The notes under the pieces were generated by a model. That model saw only the letters and a list, made by a program, of their open reading frames with translations, was not told where the DNA came from and did no database searches. From contig NZ_FOVE01000001.1 of assembly GCF_900115065.1 (NCBI RefSeq), forward strand, positions 62,001-126,000: DNA of 64,000 nt. Reading direction: 5' to 3'. Positions 17,741-26,847 of this stretch are shown here, piece after piece. The number at the start of each line of letters is the position of its first letter. Positions within the stretch are counted from its first letter, which is position 1. Source of the stretch: Formivibrio citricus. Its GTDB lineage: Bacteria; Pseudomonadota; Gammaproteobacteria; Burkholderiales; Chitinibacteraceae. A program made the translations under genes and the position numbers.

Positions 17741-18976
17741 TCAGCCGATGTTTTCCAGTGCCAGCAATTCTTCAATCGTCTGGCGACGGCGGATCAGTTT
17801 GAAGGTATCGCCATCGACCAGCACTTCCGGAATCAGCGGGCGGCTGTTGTAGTTGGACGACATCGCTGCGCCATACGCGCCGGTATCGTGGAATACCGCC
17901 AGATCGCCGATCTCGGCAGTGGGTAGTTCGCGCGGCGCCACGGTGCCGCCTTCAAGCTGGGTGAATACGTCGCCCGATTCGCACAGCGGGCCGGCGATCA
18001 CGGTCGGGCGGGTAGCGCCTTCAACTGCTTGGCCGTCGCGCACCAGCGAAACCTCGTGATGGCTGCCGTACATGGCCGGGCGCATCAGGTCGTTGAAACC
18101 GGCATCGACCAGCACGAAATGGTTGGCGCCGGCATCTTTCTTGGCGCGTACTTCGGAAACCAGCTTGCCCGATTCGGCCACGAGGAAGCGGCCGGGTTCG
18201 ATTTCCAGCGTGACCTTGTGGCCCAGGTGCGCTTCGATTTCCTTGCGCGCAGCATCCCACAGGCCGAAGTAGTGTGCGGTATCGATGCGCTCGCCACCGA
18301 TGCGGTACGGAATCGACAACCCGCCGCCCGCCGAAATGGCCTCGATGTCGCGCCCGGCGCGCTTCACCAGCGCGACCATCGCGGCGCAGACTTCCTGCAG
18401 GTGGCTGTAATCCACGCCCGAGCCGATGTGCATGTGCAGGCCGACCAGCTTCAACTGATAACGGTCGATCAGCGCCAGCGCTTCATCCAGATGCTCGTGC
18501 CAGATGCCGTGCTTGCTGTGTTCGCCGCCGGTGTTGGTTTTCTGGCTGTGACCGTGGCCGAAGCCGGGGTTGATGCGCAGCCACACGCGGTGGCCGGGAC
18601 TGGCTTGGCCGAGTTGTTCCAGCATCTGCGGCGAACCGGCGTTGACCGGTACTTTCAGTTCCACTGCACGCGCCAGCGTGGCGCGGTCGAGCAGATCGGT
18701 CGTCAGCACGATGCCGCCGTGTGCGTCATCGACCGAATACCCCGCCGCCAGTGCGCGTTCCAGCTCGCCCAGCGACACCGAATCCACGGCCACGCCTTGC
18801 TCGCGCATCAGGCGCAGGATGTGGGTGTTGGAGCACGATTTCTGCGCGAAGCGGATCACGTCGAACTGCTTGAGTTGGCTGATGCGCTCGCGGATCACGG
18901 CGGCATCGTAGAGCCAGCAGGGGGTGCCAAATTCGTTGGCAATGGCGGCAATTTGCGGGGCGTTGACGGGTTTCAT
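17741..18976 (-). CDS. lysA: diaminopimelate decarboxylase (E. coli type)
   Basis: A 411-residue PLP enzyme that converts meso-diaminopimelate to lysine. The PLP lysine is Lys46 in the RFAQKSCSNTHIL segment. NPGFGHGHSQKTNTGGEHSK, HMHIGSGVDY, ISAGGGLSIPY, EIEPGRF, GPLCESGDVF and the C-terminal MSSNYNSRP are all present. These blocks match E. coli LysA rather than the YAVKAN-type enzyme usual in Betaproteobacteria, which suggests the gene came from a gammaproteobacterial-like source (inference). The start at 18976 is preferred over 19012 by comparison with family N-termini. No lysR-type regulator adjoins. Confidence 0.95.
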   Translation of the reverse strand: MKPVNAPQIAAIANEFGTPCWLYDAAVIRERISQLKQFDVIRFAQKSCSNTHILRLMREQGVAVDSVSLGELERALAAGYSVDDAHGGIVLTTDLLDRATLARAVELKVPVNAGSPQMLEQLGQASPGHRVWLRINPGFGHGHSQKTNTGGEHSKHGIWHEHLDEALALIDRYQLKLVGLHMHIGSGVDYSHLQEVCAAMVALVKRAGRDIEAISAGGGLSIPYRIGGERIDTAHYFGLWDAARKEIEAHLGHKVTLEIEPGRFLVAESGKLVSEVRAKKDAGANHFVLVDAGFNDLMRPAMYGSHHEVSLVRDGQAVEGATRPTVIAGPLCESGDVFTQLEGGTVAPRELPTAEIGDLAVFHDTGAYGAAMSSNYNSRPLIPEVLVDGDTFKLIRRRQTIEELLALENIG

Positions 18977-19151
18977 GCGGGTTCTCGCGTTGCAATGGCG
19001 AGATTGTATCAATCCGGGCGGGGACGATGGATAAAACTGGCAAAAACTTCAATGAAATCGGCGCGGCCTCCATTTTTCCCTTGTTGGATTTGCCATGCTT
19101 CATGTCTATCCTTAAATCATCTGTTGACTTTGTTACAGCAAGAGGAAAGAC

Positions 19152-19595
19152 ATGAAGACTCTGATGCGGGGATTGTTTTTTTTGATGCTGCTATCCGCTC
19201 CGGCCATTGCCGAGCAACCCGAAATGATCGGACATGTCCGGACCCTGCAAGGAAATGCTTCGATCATACGCGGGGGCGTTGCCTTGCCTGCAGTGGTCGG
19301 GGCAGGGGTCAAGCAAGGGGATCTGATCCGTACCGACAAGCTTGGTGCCGTTGGTATCGTCTTGATCGACGATACAACTATTTCATTGGGTTCTGGCAGC
19401 GAGCTCTTGTTGAGCCAATATAACTTCGACCCCAAAGGCGGAAAGTTCAGCCTCGTCATGCGGATGGTGAAGGGAACCTTTTCCTTCCTCTCCGGAATGA
19501 TCGGCAAGCTGGCTCCGGATTCAGTGCAGTTGGCTATTCCGGAAGCGACCATTGCGGTCAGGGGTACGAAATTACTGGTTGAGATCAAGGATTAG
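19152..19595 (+). CDS. FecR-domain periplasmic protein
   Basis: A 147-residue exported protein. A signal peptide (residues 1-20, ending near APAIA) is followed by a FecR fold: IGHVRTLQGNASIIRGG, the VKQGDLIRTDKLGAVGIVLIDDT segment and ISLGSGSELLL. These are the hallmarks of the repetitive FecR beta domain. It lacks a transmembrane anti-sigma part, so it is not a classical FecR regulator. It leads a probable operon with an OmpA lipoprotein (25 bases) and a CHASE2/HD-GYP protein (13 bases). The AGAGGAAAG ribosome site fixes the start. Confidence 0.85.
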   Translation: MKTLMRGLFFLMLLSAPAIAEQPEMIGHVRTLQGNASIIRGGVALPAVVGAGVKQGDLIRTDKLGAVGIVLIDDTTISLGSGSELLLSQYNFDPKGGKFSLVMRMVKGTFSFLSGMIGKLAPDSVQLAIPEATIAVRGTKLLVEIKD

Positions 19596-19620
19596 CAATC
19601 ATGAACCCGGGAGAAAATCA

Positions 19621-20226
19621 ATGAATATCAAGGTGAATGGCCTGTTGGTCATGGTTTCGATATTGCTTGTCATCGCCGGTTGTACGCCCACACGTTCGGT
19701 TATTTTGGTCCCGGATAAAGATGGCAAGATCGGAAGGGCCGAGGTCACCACCGACGGGGGCAAACAGGTTCTGACTCAAGCCAACGACATGACGCGAGTC
19801 AAGAGTCGCGCCGCCGCCCCCGCCGCCGTTACAACGGCCGACCCTGCTTATATTGCCGCTACCTTTAGCAAGGCGCTTGCGGTGGAGCCGATGCCTGCGG
19901 AAAAGTTCGTTCTCTACTTTGAAACCGGCAAAACCGAGCTGACAGCAGAATCCCGGAAAATCATTGCAACCATTGCCCGTGCCAGTGAGCAGCGCAAAGC
20001 CATCAGGGTTGCCATCAGCGGCCATACCGATGCCGCAGGATCGGATCAACTCAATGACAGGCTGGCCCTTGAGCGGGCAGAACTGGTCAACGATCTGTTG
20101 CAGCAGCAAGGCATCAAACCCAGCCTGATTTCGGTTACGTCCCATGGCAAGGGCAACCCCGCTGTCCCCACGCCTGACGGTATTGCAGAGCCGCGCAACC
20201 GTCGAGTGGAGGTCATCATCCAGTAG
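19621..20226 (+). CDS. OmpA-family lipoprotein
   Basis: A 201-residue lipoprotein. The signal sequence ends with lipobox VIAGC (Cys21). A linker and then an OmpA/Pal-like domain follow (about 95-200), with FVLYFETGKTELT, ISGHTDAAGSDQLNDRLALERAE and EPRNRRVEVII, so it probably anchors to peptidoglycan from the outer membrane. It is the middle gene of the FecR-OmpA-CHASE2 set. The start at 19621 is preferred over an upstream frame overlapping the FecR gene, because the lipoprotein signal begins there. Confidence 0.9.
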   Translation: MNIKVNGLLVMVSILLVIAGCTPTRSVILVPDKDGKIGRAEVTTDGGKQVLTQANDMTRVKSRAAAPAAVTTADPAYIAATFSKALAVEPMPAEKFVLYFETGKTELTAESRKIIATIARASEQRKAIRVAISGHTDAAGSDQLNDRLALERAELVNDLLQQQGIKPSLISVTSHGKGNPAVPTPDGIAEPRNRRVEVIIQ

Positions 20227-20239
20227 CTTCCCATTGGCC

Positions 20240-22288
20240 ATGTCCGCAAACCTTCCCGTCAGTTACGATCCGCGCCACCTGCGCCGCTTGTGGGAAGGCA
20301 AGGTATGGCTGATCCTGACCGGCTTGTGTCTGACCCTTGGCATCGCGTCGCTGCTGTTTTTTTCTGTGCCGCCAATTCAGCAGGCCGATCTGCGACTTTA
20401 TGACTGGATGCAAAATGGCCGCCGGACGCCGCCCCGTTCCGGTCTTCCGGTGCTGGTGGGAATCGATGAAGAAAGTCTTGCTGCTTATGGCCAGTGGCCT
20501 TGGCCCCGTTATCGTCTTGCTTTGTTGATCGGACGTTTGCAGCAACAGGGGGCCGAAGTGATTGCCCTCGATTTTCTGATGCCAGAGCTGGATCGCACGT
20601 CTCCCGAGGTGATTCGGTTTGAACGGCGGCGGGATAATGTCGATCCAACCCTTCCGGCCTTGGCTGCCGGGCAGGATAGCAACTCGCAGCGACTGGCAGA
20701 GGTTCTCGGTGAAGGGAAAACCGTCCTTGGTTATTATCTGAATTTTTCCGGGGCAAACGTTTCGGCCCGCGAGCAACCGCCCCCCAAGACGCCTGAAGGC
20801 ATGGTTTTGACTCGTGCGCCAGGCAGCACCGACAAGTGGCCAAAGCCGGGCGGGGCAATCCGCAGCCTGCCGCAACTGACGGCTTCAGCCAGCGCCGAAG
20901 GGTTCACCAACGCCCTCCACGATATTGACGGTACGTTGCGGCGAGTGCCGTTGCTTCAGCCTTACAACGGCAATGTTCATCCTTCACTGGCGCTCTCTGC
21001 CTTGCTGCTTTCCTCGCCGGATCGCTCGTTGAAAATTAACAAGGAAGATTCGGAAACTTCGTTGTGGTGGAACAACAAGCGAATCCCCCTTGATGAATCC
21101 GGCAACCTGCTGGTCGATTTTCGCCAGACACAGCCGGCATTTCCCTATGTTTCGGCTCGGGATGTACTGGATGGCAGGTACGCATCTGGCAGCCTGAAAG
21201 GCAAGATCGTCTTGCTGGGCGCATGGGCCAAGGGCTTGGGAGATGCCCATTCAACCCCGTCGGGCCATGTCCTCAACGGGCTGGAAATCCATGCCACGAT
21301 CATTGACAACATTGCTGCCGGCACGTTTATCAGCCGCCCAGGCTGGGCCAGAGGTGCGGAGCTGTTTGCCGTTTTGTTTCTGGGAGCACTCTCTACCTTG
21401 TTGTTGAGCCGAGCGGGCGCTACCTTGTCACTACTTGCCGTGCTTGCCGGTACGGCAGGATGCTTCTGGGCAGGGCGGCAACTGCTGGTGAGCCAGGGCT
21501 TATACCTGTCACCGCTGCTGCCGATGCTGACCACCGTGGTGACTGCTCTCGTTTTGAGCTTGTTCAAGTACAGCATTGAAGCGCGCAAAGTTCGGCAACG
21601 CACCAAGGCGCTGGTCGAGGCGCAGGACACGATCATCCACAGCATGTCAGCCTTGGCTGAGGCTCGTGACAAAGAAACCGGTGGTCATATCCTGCGCACC
21701 CAACACTATGTGGAAATTCTGGCCAAGCAACTTGCCCACACCCCGAAATACGTTGATCTTGATGAAAGCACTATCGATCTCCTCGCCAAATCAGCTCCCT
21801 TGCATGACATTGGCAAGGTGGGTATCCCGGACAGCATCCTGCATAAGCCGGGAAAATTGACTGACGATGAGTATGCAATCATGAAGGCCCATACCCTTAT
21901 CGGCGCCGAGGCGCTGACCAAGGTTATCGGTGGCGCCTGCCACCCGGAAAACAATGACTTCCTTACTTTGGCCAAGCAAATGATCGTCTCTCACCATGAG
22001 CATTGGGATGGCACGGGTTACCCTCATGGCTTGCGAGGCGAAGAAATTCCGTTGGCTGGGCGGTTGATGGCTTTGGCTGACGTATACGATGCCCTGATCA
22101 GCCGGCGTGTCTACAAGCAGGGATATAGCCACCCGCAGGTCATGGAGTTGATACTGCAAAATTCAGGCGTTCAATTTGATCCGGATGTGGTCGCAGCGTT
22201 CATGGAAAAAAATGAAGAGTTTTTGAAAGTCAGCCAGTCTTTCAGTGACGAAGCAGAGCCCGAGGCCGAACATGTTCAACACGCTTAA
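20240..22288 (+). CDS. CHASE2 sensor with HD-GYP phosphodiesterase domain
   Basis: A 682-residue membrane protein. The N-terminal transmembrane helix (about 22-43) is followed by a periplasmic CHASE2 domain (about 45-345: VLVGIDEESLAAYGQWPWPR, LDFLMPELD, FRQTQPAFPYVSARDVL, IVLLGAWAKGLGD). Three helices (about 360-445) then lead to an HD-GYP domain with APLHDIGKVGIPDSIL, HHEHWDGTGYP and LADVYDAL. HD-GYP enzymes hydrolyse c-di-GMP, and the motifs look intact. Coupling CHASE2 with FecR and OmpA genes suggests sensing at the envelope. It overlaps the next gene by 17 bases. Confidence 0.92.
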   Translation: MSANLPVSYDPRHLRRLWEGKVWLILTGLCLTLGIASLLFFSVPPIQQADLRLYDWMQNGRRTPPRSGLPVLVGIDEESLAAYGQWPWPRYRLALLIGRLQQQGAEVIALDFLMPELDRTSPEVIRFERRRDNVDPTLPALAAGQDSNSQRLAEVLGEGKTVLGYYLNFSGANVSAREQPPPKTPEGMVLTRAPGSTDKWPKPGGAIRSLPQLTASASAEGFTNALHDIDGTLRRVPLLQPYNGNVHPSLALSALLLSSPDRSLKINKEDSETSLWWNNKRIPLDESGNLLVDFRQTQPAFPYVSARDVLDGRYASGSLKGKIVLLGAWAKGLGDAHSTPSGHVLNGLEIHATIIDNIAAGTFISRPGWARGAELFAVLFLGALSTLLLSRAGATLSLLAVLAGTAGCFWAGRQLLVSQGLYLSPLLPMLTTVVTALVLSLFKYSIEARKVRQRTKALVEAQDTIIHSMSALAEARDKETGGHILRTQHYVEILAKQLAHTPKYVDLDESTIDLLAKSAPLHDIGKVGIPDSILHKPGKLTDDEYAIMKAHTLIGAEALTKVIGGACHPENNDFLTLAKQMIVSHHEHWDGTGYPHGLRGEEIPLAGRLMALADVYDALISRRVYKQGYSHPQVMELILQNSGVQFDPDVVAAFMEKNEEFLKVSQSFSDEAEPEAEHVQHA

Positions 22289-22823
22289 AAACCTCGCCAC
22301 TTCGGCGGCTTCGTCCTTTCTGGAAAAAGACCGCCGGGTCTCCACCGAGGTGCTGAAAAGTACGTTCCAGTCGCAAGTCGAGGCGGCCGGGCTGGAAATC
22401 GCCAGCCTGATCTGTTCCGACAATCAAGTTGCCATCCAGATCAAGAAACCGGGCGCGGTACTCAAGGCCACGGCGGTGCTGGATGTCATCCTCTCCGAAC
22501 CCGCAGTAGATTGGCCCCGCCGCCAATTGATTTTCCAGTTGAGCTCCAGAACTTCGCTCGAAACCGGCCTGCTGCAACGCGTGGTCGGCGCACTGGTCAT
22601 CAGCTTGATCGAAACGGTGCATGGTGAACATGTCGTTCTGGAAAAGGCGCTGGCCGGGCGGGATGACATCCAGCTGGAGGGCAATACGGTCAAAGTCGAT
22701 CTGCGCAAACTGCCCGGCTATGACAGGCTCATAGCTGTACCGCTGATCGGCTCCAGAATCCGGCTGGATCGGGTGTATTTCAAGGATGACGGGGCGTATG
22801 TGAGGTTGGGAATGGGGGAGTAG
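22272..22823 (+). CDS. conserved protein of unknown function
   Basis: 183 residues, no family recognised. It has no signal peptide or membrane segment. The sequence alternates short hydrophobic strands (LIETVHGEHVVLEKAL, VKVDLRKLPGYDRLI, IRLDRVYFKDDGAYVRL), suggesting a mixed alpha/beta soluble fold. The start at 22272 lies inside the end of the CHASE2/HD-GYP gene, which suggests cotranscription and translational coupling. Its role may therefore relate to that sensor, but nothing in the sequence proves it. Confidence 0.6.
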   Translation: MFNTLKNLATSAASSFLEKDRRVSTEVLKSTFQSQVEAAGLEIASLICSDNQVAIQIKKPGAVLKATAVLDVILSEPAVDWPRRQLIFQLSSRTSLETGLLQRVVGALVISLIETVHGEHVVLEKALAGRDDIQLEGNTVKVDLRKLPGYDRLIAVPLIGSRIRLDRVYFKDDGAYVRLGMGE

Positions 22824-22844
22824 GCGTCATGGAGGACTGTGTGG

Positions 22845-22877
22845 AAAAAAGGGCGGAGCTCGTGCTCCGCCCTTTTT
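22845..22877. terminator. bidirectional terminator
   Basis: The stem AAAAAGGGCGGAGC / GCTCCGCCCTTTTT has a 4-base loop, with A- and T-runs on opposite sides. It separates the convergent 22272-22823 gene and mscL. Confidence 0.92.
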
Positions 22878-22894
22878 GATCGATCAAGATCGTT

Positions 22895-23326
22895 TTAGTT
22901 GTTGCCCGGTTTTTTCAGCAAATCCCGGATCTCGCGCAGCAGTTCAATGTCTTCCGGTGTGGCCGCAGGGGCGGGCGCAGCCTCTTCGCGTTTGAGCTTG
23001 TTGATGGCCTTGACCACGAGAAAGATGGCAAAGGCCACGATCATGAAGCTGATCAGGTGGTTGAGGAACATGCCGGGGTTGAGCGTAACCGCGCCGGCTT
23101 TCTGGGCCTCGGCCAAGGTGGCGTAGGGGCCGGGGATTTTTCCGTCGTTCAGCACAAAAAACAGGTTGGTGAAATCCACCTTGCCGATCAACAGGCCCAG
23201 CGGCGGCATGAGGATATCCTTGACCAGCGAATCGACAATCTTGCCAAAGGCTGCGCCGATGACCACACCGACCGCGAGGTCGATGACGTTGCCGCGCATG
23301 GCGAATTCCTTGAATTCCTTGAGCAT
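22895..23326 (-). CDS. mscL: large-conductance mechanosensitive channel
   Basis: A 143-residue homopentameric channel that releases solutes on hypo-osmotic shock. [19 protein letters not shown] gives the N-terminal amphipathic helix and the start of the first pore helix. [16 protein letters not shown] gives the periplasmic loop. The second helix follows (about 83-105), then a charged C-terminal bundle with [13 protein letters not shown]. The length fits. The start at 23326 is set by the conserved N-terminus and an AAAGGAAG ribosome site. Confidence 0.96.
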   Translation of the reverse strand: MLKEFKEFAMRGNVIDLAVGVVIGAAFGKIVDSLVKDILMPPLGLLIGKVDFTNLFFVLNDGKIPGPYATLAEAQKAGAVTLNPGMFLNHLISFMIVAFAIFLVVKAINKLKREEAAPAPAATPEDIELLREIRDLLKKPGNN

Positions 23327-23465
23327 GTTGGCGCTTCCTTTTTTTGTTGTGGATGCTGGAGCGTAGTGCTGCCTGAGAAGGGTTGTCAACGAATTGGCAG
23401 CTCGCCACAGGAATTCTCTATCAAATCAGGTAGCATGGCGGCAATGACTTTTCTACCGGCTTGCC

Positions 23466-26400
23466 ATGCTCCATCTCTATCAGTCCAACCGTCTTGAAGT
23501 CTTGCTGGAACTGCTGCTGCAGGTCACCGAGGTGCCGCTGGCCGATGTGCTGGCACCGGAGCGCCTGATCGTGCAATCCAAGGGTATGGGGCGCTGGCTG
23601 GGGTTCGAGCTGGCGCGGCGGCAGGGGATTGCCGCCAATTTGCAGACTGAATTGCCGGCCTCGTTCGTCTGGGGGCTGATGCGCGATGTGCTGGGTGATT
23701 TGCCGGCGCGCTCCGGTTACAGCCCGCAGGTGCTGGTCTGGCGCGTGCTGGCGTGGCTGGACGGGCAGGCTGCGGCTTTTCCCCGGCTGGCCGGGTATCT
23801 GGAAAAAGGCGGGGCCAAGCGCCGCTACCAGTTGGCGAGCCGCATTGCCGACATTTTCGACCAATACCTCGTCTACCGTCCGGACTGGCTGGCGGCGTGG
23901 GAATGCAATCAAGCCCTGAACTTGGGCGAGGACGAGGCTTGGCAGGCGGCGCTGTGGCGCGATTTGTCGGCCGAAGACGGCCAGCACCGCGCTGCGTGGT
24001 TCGCCGATCTGCTCCAGCACCCGCGCTTGGCGCAATCGCTGCCGGAGCACATTACGCTGTTCGGCATCTCCAGCCTGCCGTCGGTGTATTTCGATCTGTT
24101 TGAAAAGCTGGCCGAGCGCATGGACGTGTGCCTCTTCGCGCTCAACCCGTGTGCCGAATTCTGGGGCGACGTGCGTGGGCCGGCGCGGCTGGCCGATGCC
24201 ATCGATCCGCACGACCTGCGCCTGCAACTGGCGCAGAACGGCAACCCGTTGTTGGCGGGCATGGGCCGGCAGGGGCGGGCGTTTTTCGACCGGCTGGCCG
24301 GGCAGGGCGAGTTGCACAGCCTGTTTGTGCCGCCGGAGCATGGCTCGCTGCTGCAATGCCTGCAGCAAGACGTATTTGACTGCTTCAACCGCGAACGGGC
24401 CGATGCCTTGCCGCTGCCGGAAGGCGACGATTCCCTGAGCGTGGCGATCTGCCATGGCCCGCAGCGCGAGGTCGAAGCCCTGCGCGACGAACTGCTGCGC
24501 TGCTTTGCCGCCGATGCCACGTTGCAACCCGATCAGGTCGCGGTGCTGTGCCCGGATATCGAAACCTATGCGCCCTACATCGAAGCCGTGTTTGCGCGGC
24601 GCGAGGGTGAGCCGTTCATTCCCTACGCGATTGCCGACCGCGGCGGGCATGATGCCGAACCGCTGTTCGCCGCGTTCCTGCAACTCCTGACCCTGCCGCA
24701 AAGCCGTTTTGCCGCCGAAGAGATCATGAGCCTGCTCGAAATCCCGGCCTTGCGCCGTGCGTTCGGTATCGAAGAAGCCGATCTGCCGCGCCTGACCGGC
24801 TGGGTTCAGCAGGCGGGTATCCGTTGGGGGCGCGATGCCGCGCACCGTGCCGCGCTCGGTCTGCCGAACGAAGGATTGCATACCTGGCGCTTCGGCTTGG
24901 ACCGGCTGCTGCTCGGCGTGGTGTTGCTCGATTCGCCGCCGCAGGTGTGGCAGGGCATTGCGCCGCTGCCCGGTTTGCAATGGAGCGACCATGAACTGGT
25001 GGGCTACTTCGCCGGGTTTGTCGAAACCCTGTTCCGTTATGCCGACACGCTGGCCCGCCCGCAGACAGCGGCGCAATGGCAGGCCACCTTGCTGGGCCTG
25101 CTGGACGAATGCTTTGCCGGGGAGGGCGATGAGCTGGACGTACTCGCCACCTTGCGTACTGCACTCGGCGATCTGGCCGAATGCGCGCAGATGGCCGGGT
25201 TTTCCGGCACACTGCAAGCAGTGTGGGTGCGCGAAGAAATTGCCGCACGGCTGGAGCAACCGGGCGGCGCGGGGGGCTTCCTGTCCGGCGGGGTGACGTT
25301 CTGTACGCTCACGCCGATGCGCAGCCTGCCGTTCCGCCGCATTGCCGTGCTGGGACTCAACGATGGTGCGTTTCCGCGCTCCAAACCCGCTGCGGGGTTT
25401 GACCTGATGGCGCAGCACCCGCGCGCCGGAGACCGTCTGCGCAGGCTCGACGACCGCTACCTGTTCCTTGAAACCCTGCTCTCGGCGCGCGATGGGCTGT
25501 ACCTGAGCTACACCGGACGCGATGCACGCGACAACAGCGTGCAACCGCCTTCGGTGCTGGTCGCTGATTTGCTCGACGTGATCGGCCGCAGCTTCGGGCC
25601 GGAAGCGCCGGAACGCATCCTGCAGCCACATCGCCTGCAAGCCTTCCACCCCGACTATTTCCGCCCGAGCGCCTTGCCGCAGAGCTTCGATCAGCATGCG
25701 CTGGCAGCTGCACGGGTCACAGGCGAACAGGATGCCCCACCACTCAATATCGAACTGCCCCCCACCGAATTGCCCGAAGCCGTTTCGCTCGACGAGCTGA
25801 TCCAGTGCTTTGCCAATACCTCGCGCTTTTTTCTGCGCCAGCGGCTGCGCATGCGCCTGCCGTGGGTGGGTGAGGAACTCGAAGAGGACGAACCGTTTTT
25901 CATCGACTACCGCGCCCGCGAAGCCTTGCGCCTGCTCGCCGCCGAACAGGGCTGCGAAGTGGCCGATTACGCGCGCGCCGCCGGCCAGTTGCCGCATGGC
26001 ATTCCGGGCCAACTGGCCGCACAGGATGAAATCGCCATCGGCCAGCGACTGGGCGAGGCCATATCCCGTTTGGCCGGCGATCCATTGCCGCCCCAACCGC
26101 TGCGTATCGAAATCGCCGGCATCACCTTGTCCGGTCACCTCGACCATCTCACCACGCAAGGGCGGGTGCTGCCGGTTGCCGGGGCGATCAAACCGCGCCA
26201 TCTGCTCGCTGCCTGGATCGCCCATCTGGCGCTGAATGCCGCAGCGCCGGAACGGGCTGGTTTGCAAACCCTGCTGGTCGGTCCGGAAGAAACCCTGACG
26301 CTGCCCCCGGAACCCCATGCGCAAGCCAAACTGGCAGACTGGATCGCCGCATGGAAAAGCGCCTGGAACGCGCCACTGCCGTTCTTCCCCAAATCCAGCG

Positions 26401-26618
26401 CCGCATGGGCCACTGCCATTCAGGACGGCAAGGACGAAGACGCCGCCCTCAAGGCCGCGCGCAAGGAATGGCAGCCGGTCGAATTCAAGCGTGAAGGCTG
26501 GGAAATGGGCGAAAGCGAAGACCGCTGGCACCAGTGCCTGTGGCGCGACGAAGAGCCATTCGGAGAGGCGTTTGCCGAATGGGCGGAGCAGTTGTGGCCA
26601 AGAGGGGCACAAGAATAA
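23466..26618 (+). CDS. recC: exodeoxyribonuclease V subunit gamma
   Basis: A 1050-residue subunit of the RecBCD helicase-nuclease, which repairs double-strand breaks; RecC splits the duplex and scans for Chi. The start MLHLYQSNRLEVLLELLL, the KGMGRWLGFELARRQGIAANL block, the RIADIFDQYLVYRPDWL block and the later GVTFCTLTPMRSLPFR motif are typical. Walker motifs are degenerate, as expected for RecC. recB lies 2.9 kb downstream on the same strand. A toxin-antitoxin pair, an AT-rich gene and element B4 lie between them. The last base of its stop codon is the first base of B4. Confidence 0.95.
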   Translation: MLHLYQSNRLEVLLELLLQVTEVPLADVLAPERLIVQSKGMGRWLGFELARRQGIAANLQTELPASFVWGLMRDVLGDLPARSGYSPQVLVWRVLAWLDGQAAAFPRLAGYLEKGGAKRRYQLASRIADIFDQYLVYRPDWLAAWECNQALNLGEDEAWQAALWRDLSAEDGQHRAAWFADLLQHPRLAQSLPEHITLFGISSLPSVYFDLFEKLAERMDVCLFALNPCAEFWGDVRGPARLADAIDPHDLRLQLAQNGNPLLAGMGRQGRAFFDRLAGQGELHSLFVPPEHGSLLQCLQQDVFDCFNRERADALPLPEGDDSLSVAICHGPQREVEALRDELLRCFAADATLQPDQVAVLCPDIETYAPYIEAVFARREGEPFIPYAIADRGGHDAEPLFAAFLQLLTLPQSRFAAEEIMSLLEIPALRRAFGIEEADLPRLTGWVQQAGIRWGRDAAHRAALGLPNEGLHTWRFGLDRLLLGVVLLDSPPQVWQGIAPLPGLQWSDHELVGYFAGFVETLFRYADTLARPQTAAQWQATLLGLLDECFAGEGDELDVLATLRTALGDLAECAQMAGFSGTLQAVWVREEIAARLEQPGGAGGFLSGGVTFCTLTPMRSLPFRRIAVLGLNDGAFPRSKPAAGFDLMAQHPRAGDRLRRLDDRYLFLETLLSARDGLYLSYTGRDARDNSVQPPSVLVADLLDVIGRSFGPEAPERILQPHRLQAFHPDYFRPSALPQSFDQHALAAARVTGEQDAPPLNIELPPTELPEAVSLDELIQCFANTSRFFLRQRLRMRLPWVGEELEEDEPFFIDYRAREALRLLAAEQGCEVADYARAAGQLPHGIPGQLAAQDEIAIGQRLGEAISRLAGDPLPPQPLRIEIAGITLSGHLDHLTTQGRVLPVAGAIKPRHLLAAWIAHLALNAAAPERAGLQTLLVGPEETLTLPPEPHAQAKLADWIAAWKSAWNAPLPFFPKSSAAWATAIQDGKDEDAALKAARKEWQPVEFKREGWEMGESEDRWHQCLWRDEEPFGEAFAEWAEQLWPRGAQE

Positions 26619-26763
26619 GAGTCTAATTCCAGTAGGCGGCTGCACCTTCGCATCTGGCAGTCGTGCGGTGCTCGGAATCCTCATGTACTCCGTGTACATT
26701 CCGGTTCCTGTGCTCCGTCCTCCTGCCACCTGCTTTGGCTCGCTCGCCTACTGAATAGACTCT
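26618..26763 (+). repeat. element B, copy 4 (3' of recC)
   Basis: The core is GGAATCCTC, hairpin ATGTAC-TCCGT-GTACAT, then TCCGGTTCC. The outer inverted repeat AGAGTCTAATTCC / AATAGACTCT extends through AGTAGGCG / CGCCTACT, and an inner pair TGGCAG/CTGCCA is present. Its outer stem differs in sequence from copies 1-3 but still pairs. It abuts the recC stop, so it lies in the 3' UTR of that transcript and could act as terminator, stabiliser or insertion. Confidence 0.85.
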
Positions 26764-26814
26764 AAATCGGCACGAAGCACCATTCAACGTGATTGATTTT
26801 TTGGGCGCGTCGAC

Positions 26815-26830
26815 CATAATGATCATTATG
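26815..26830. promoter_or_regulatory. 16-bp perfect palindrome before the antitoxin gene, likely operator
   Basis: CATAATGATCATTATG is fully self-complementary and ends 17 bases before the antitoxin start, overlapping the expected promoter region. Phd/YefM-type antitoxins autoregulate by binding palindromes at this place, so this is the likely operator (inference from position and symmetry). Confidence 0.7.
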
Positions 26831-26847
26831 ATTGATGGAGGTTAAAG

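Noticed and set aside
18029-19423. Plus-strand 464-codon frame across lysA and the FecR gene start.
   Set aside because: It overlaps two well-supported genes in other frames and has no recognised motif.
23421-26729. A 1102-codon open frame antisense to recC.
   Set aside because: It is the third-position shadow of a GC-rich gene, has Arg/Gln/Ala-rich composition with no recognised domain, and runs into repeat B4.
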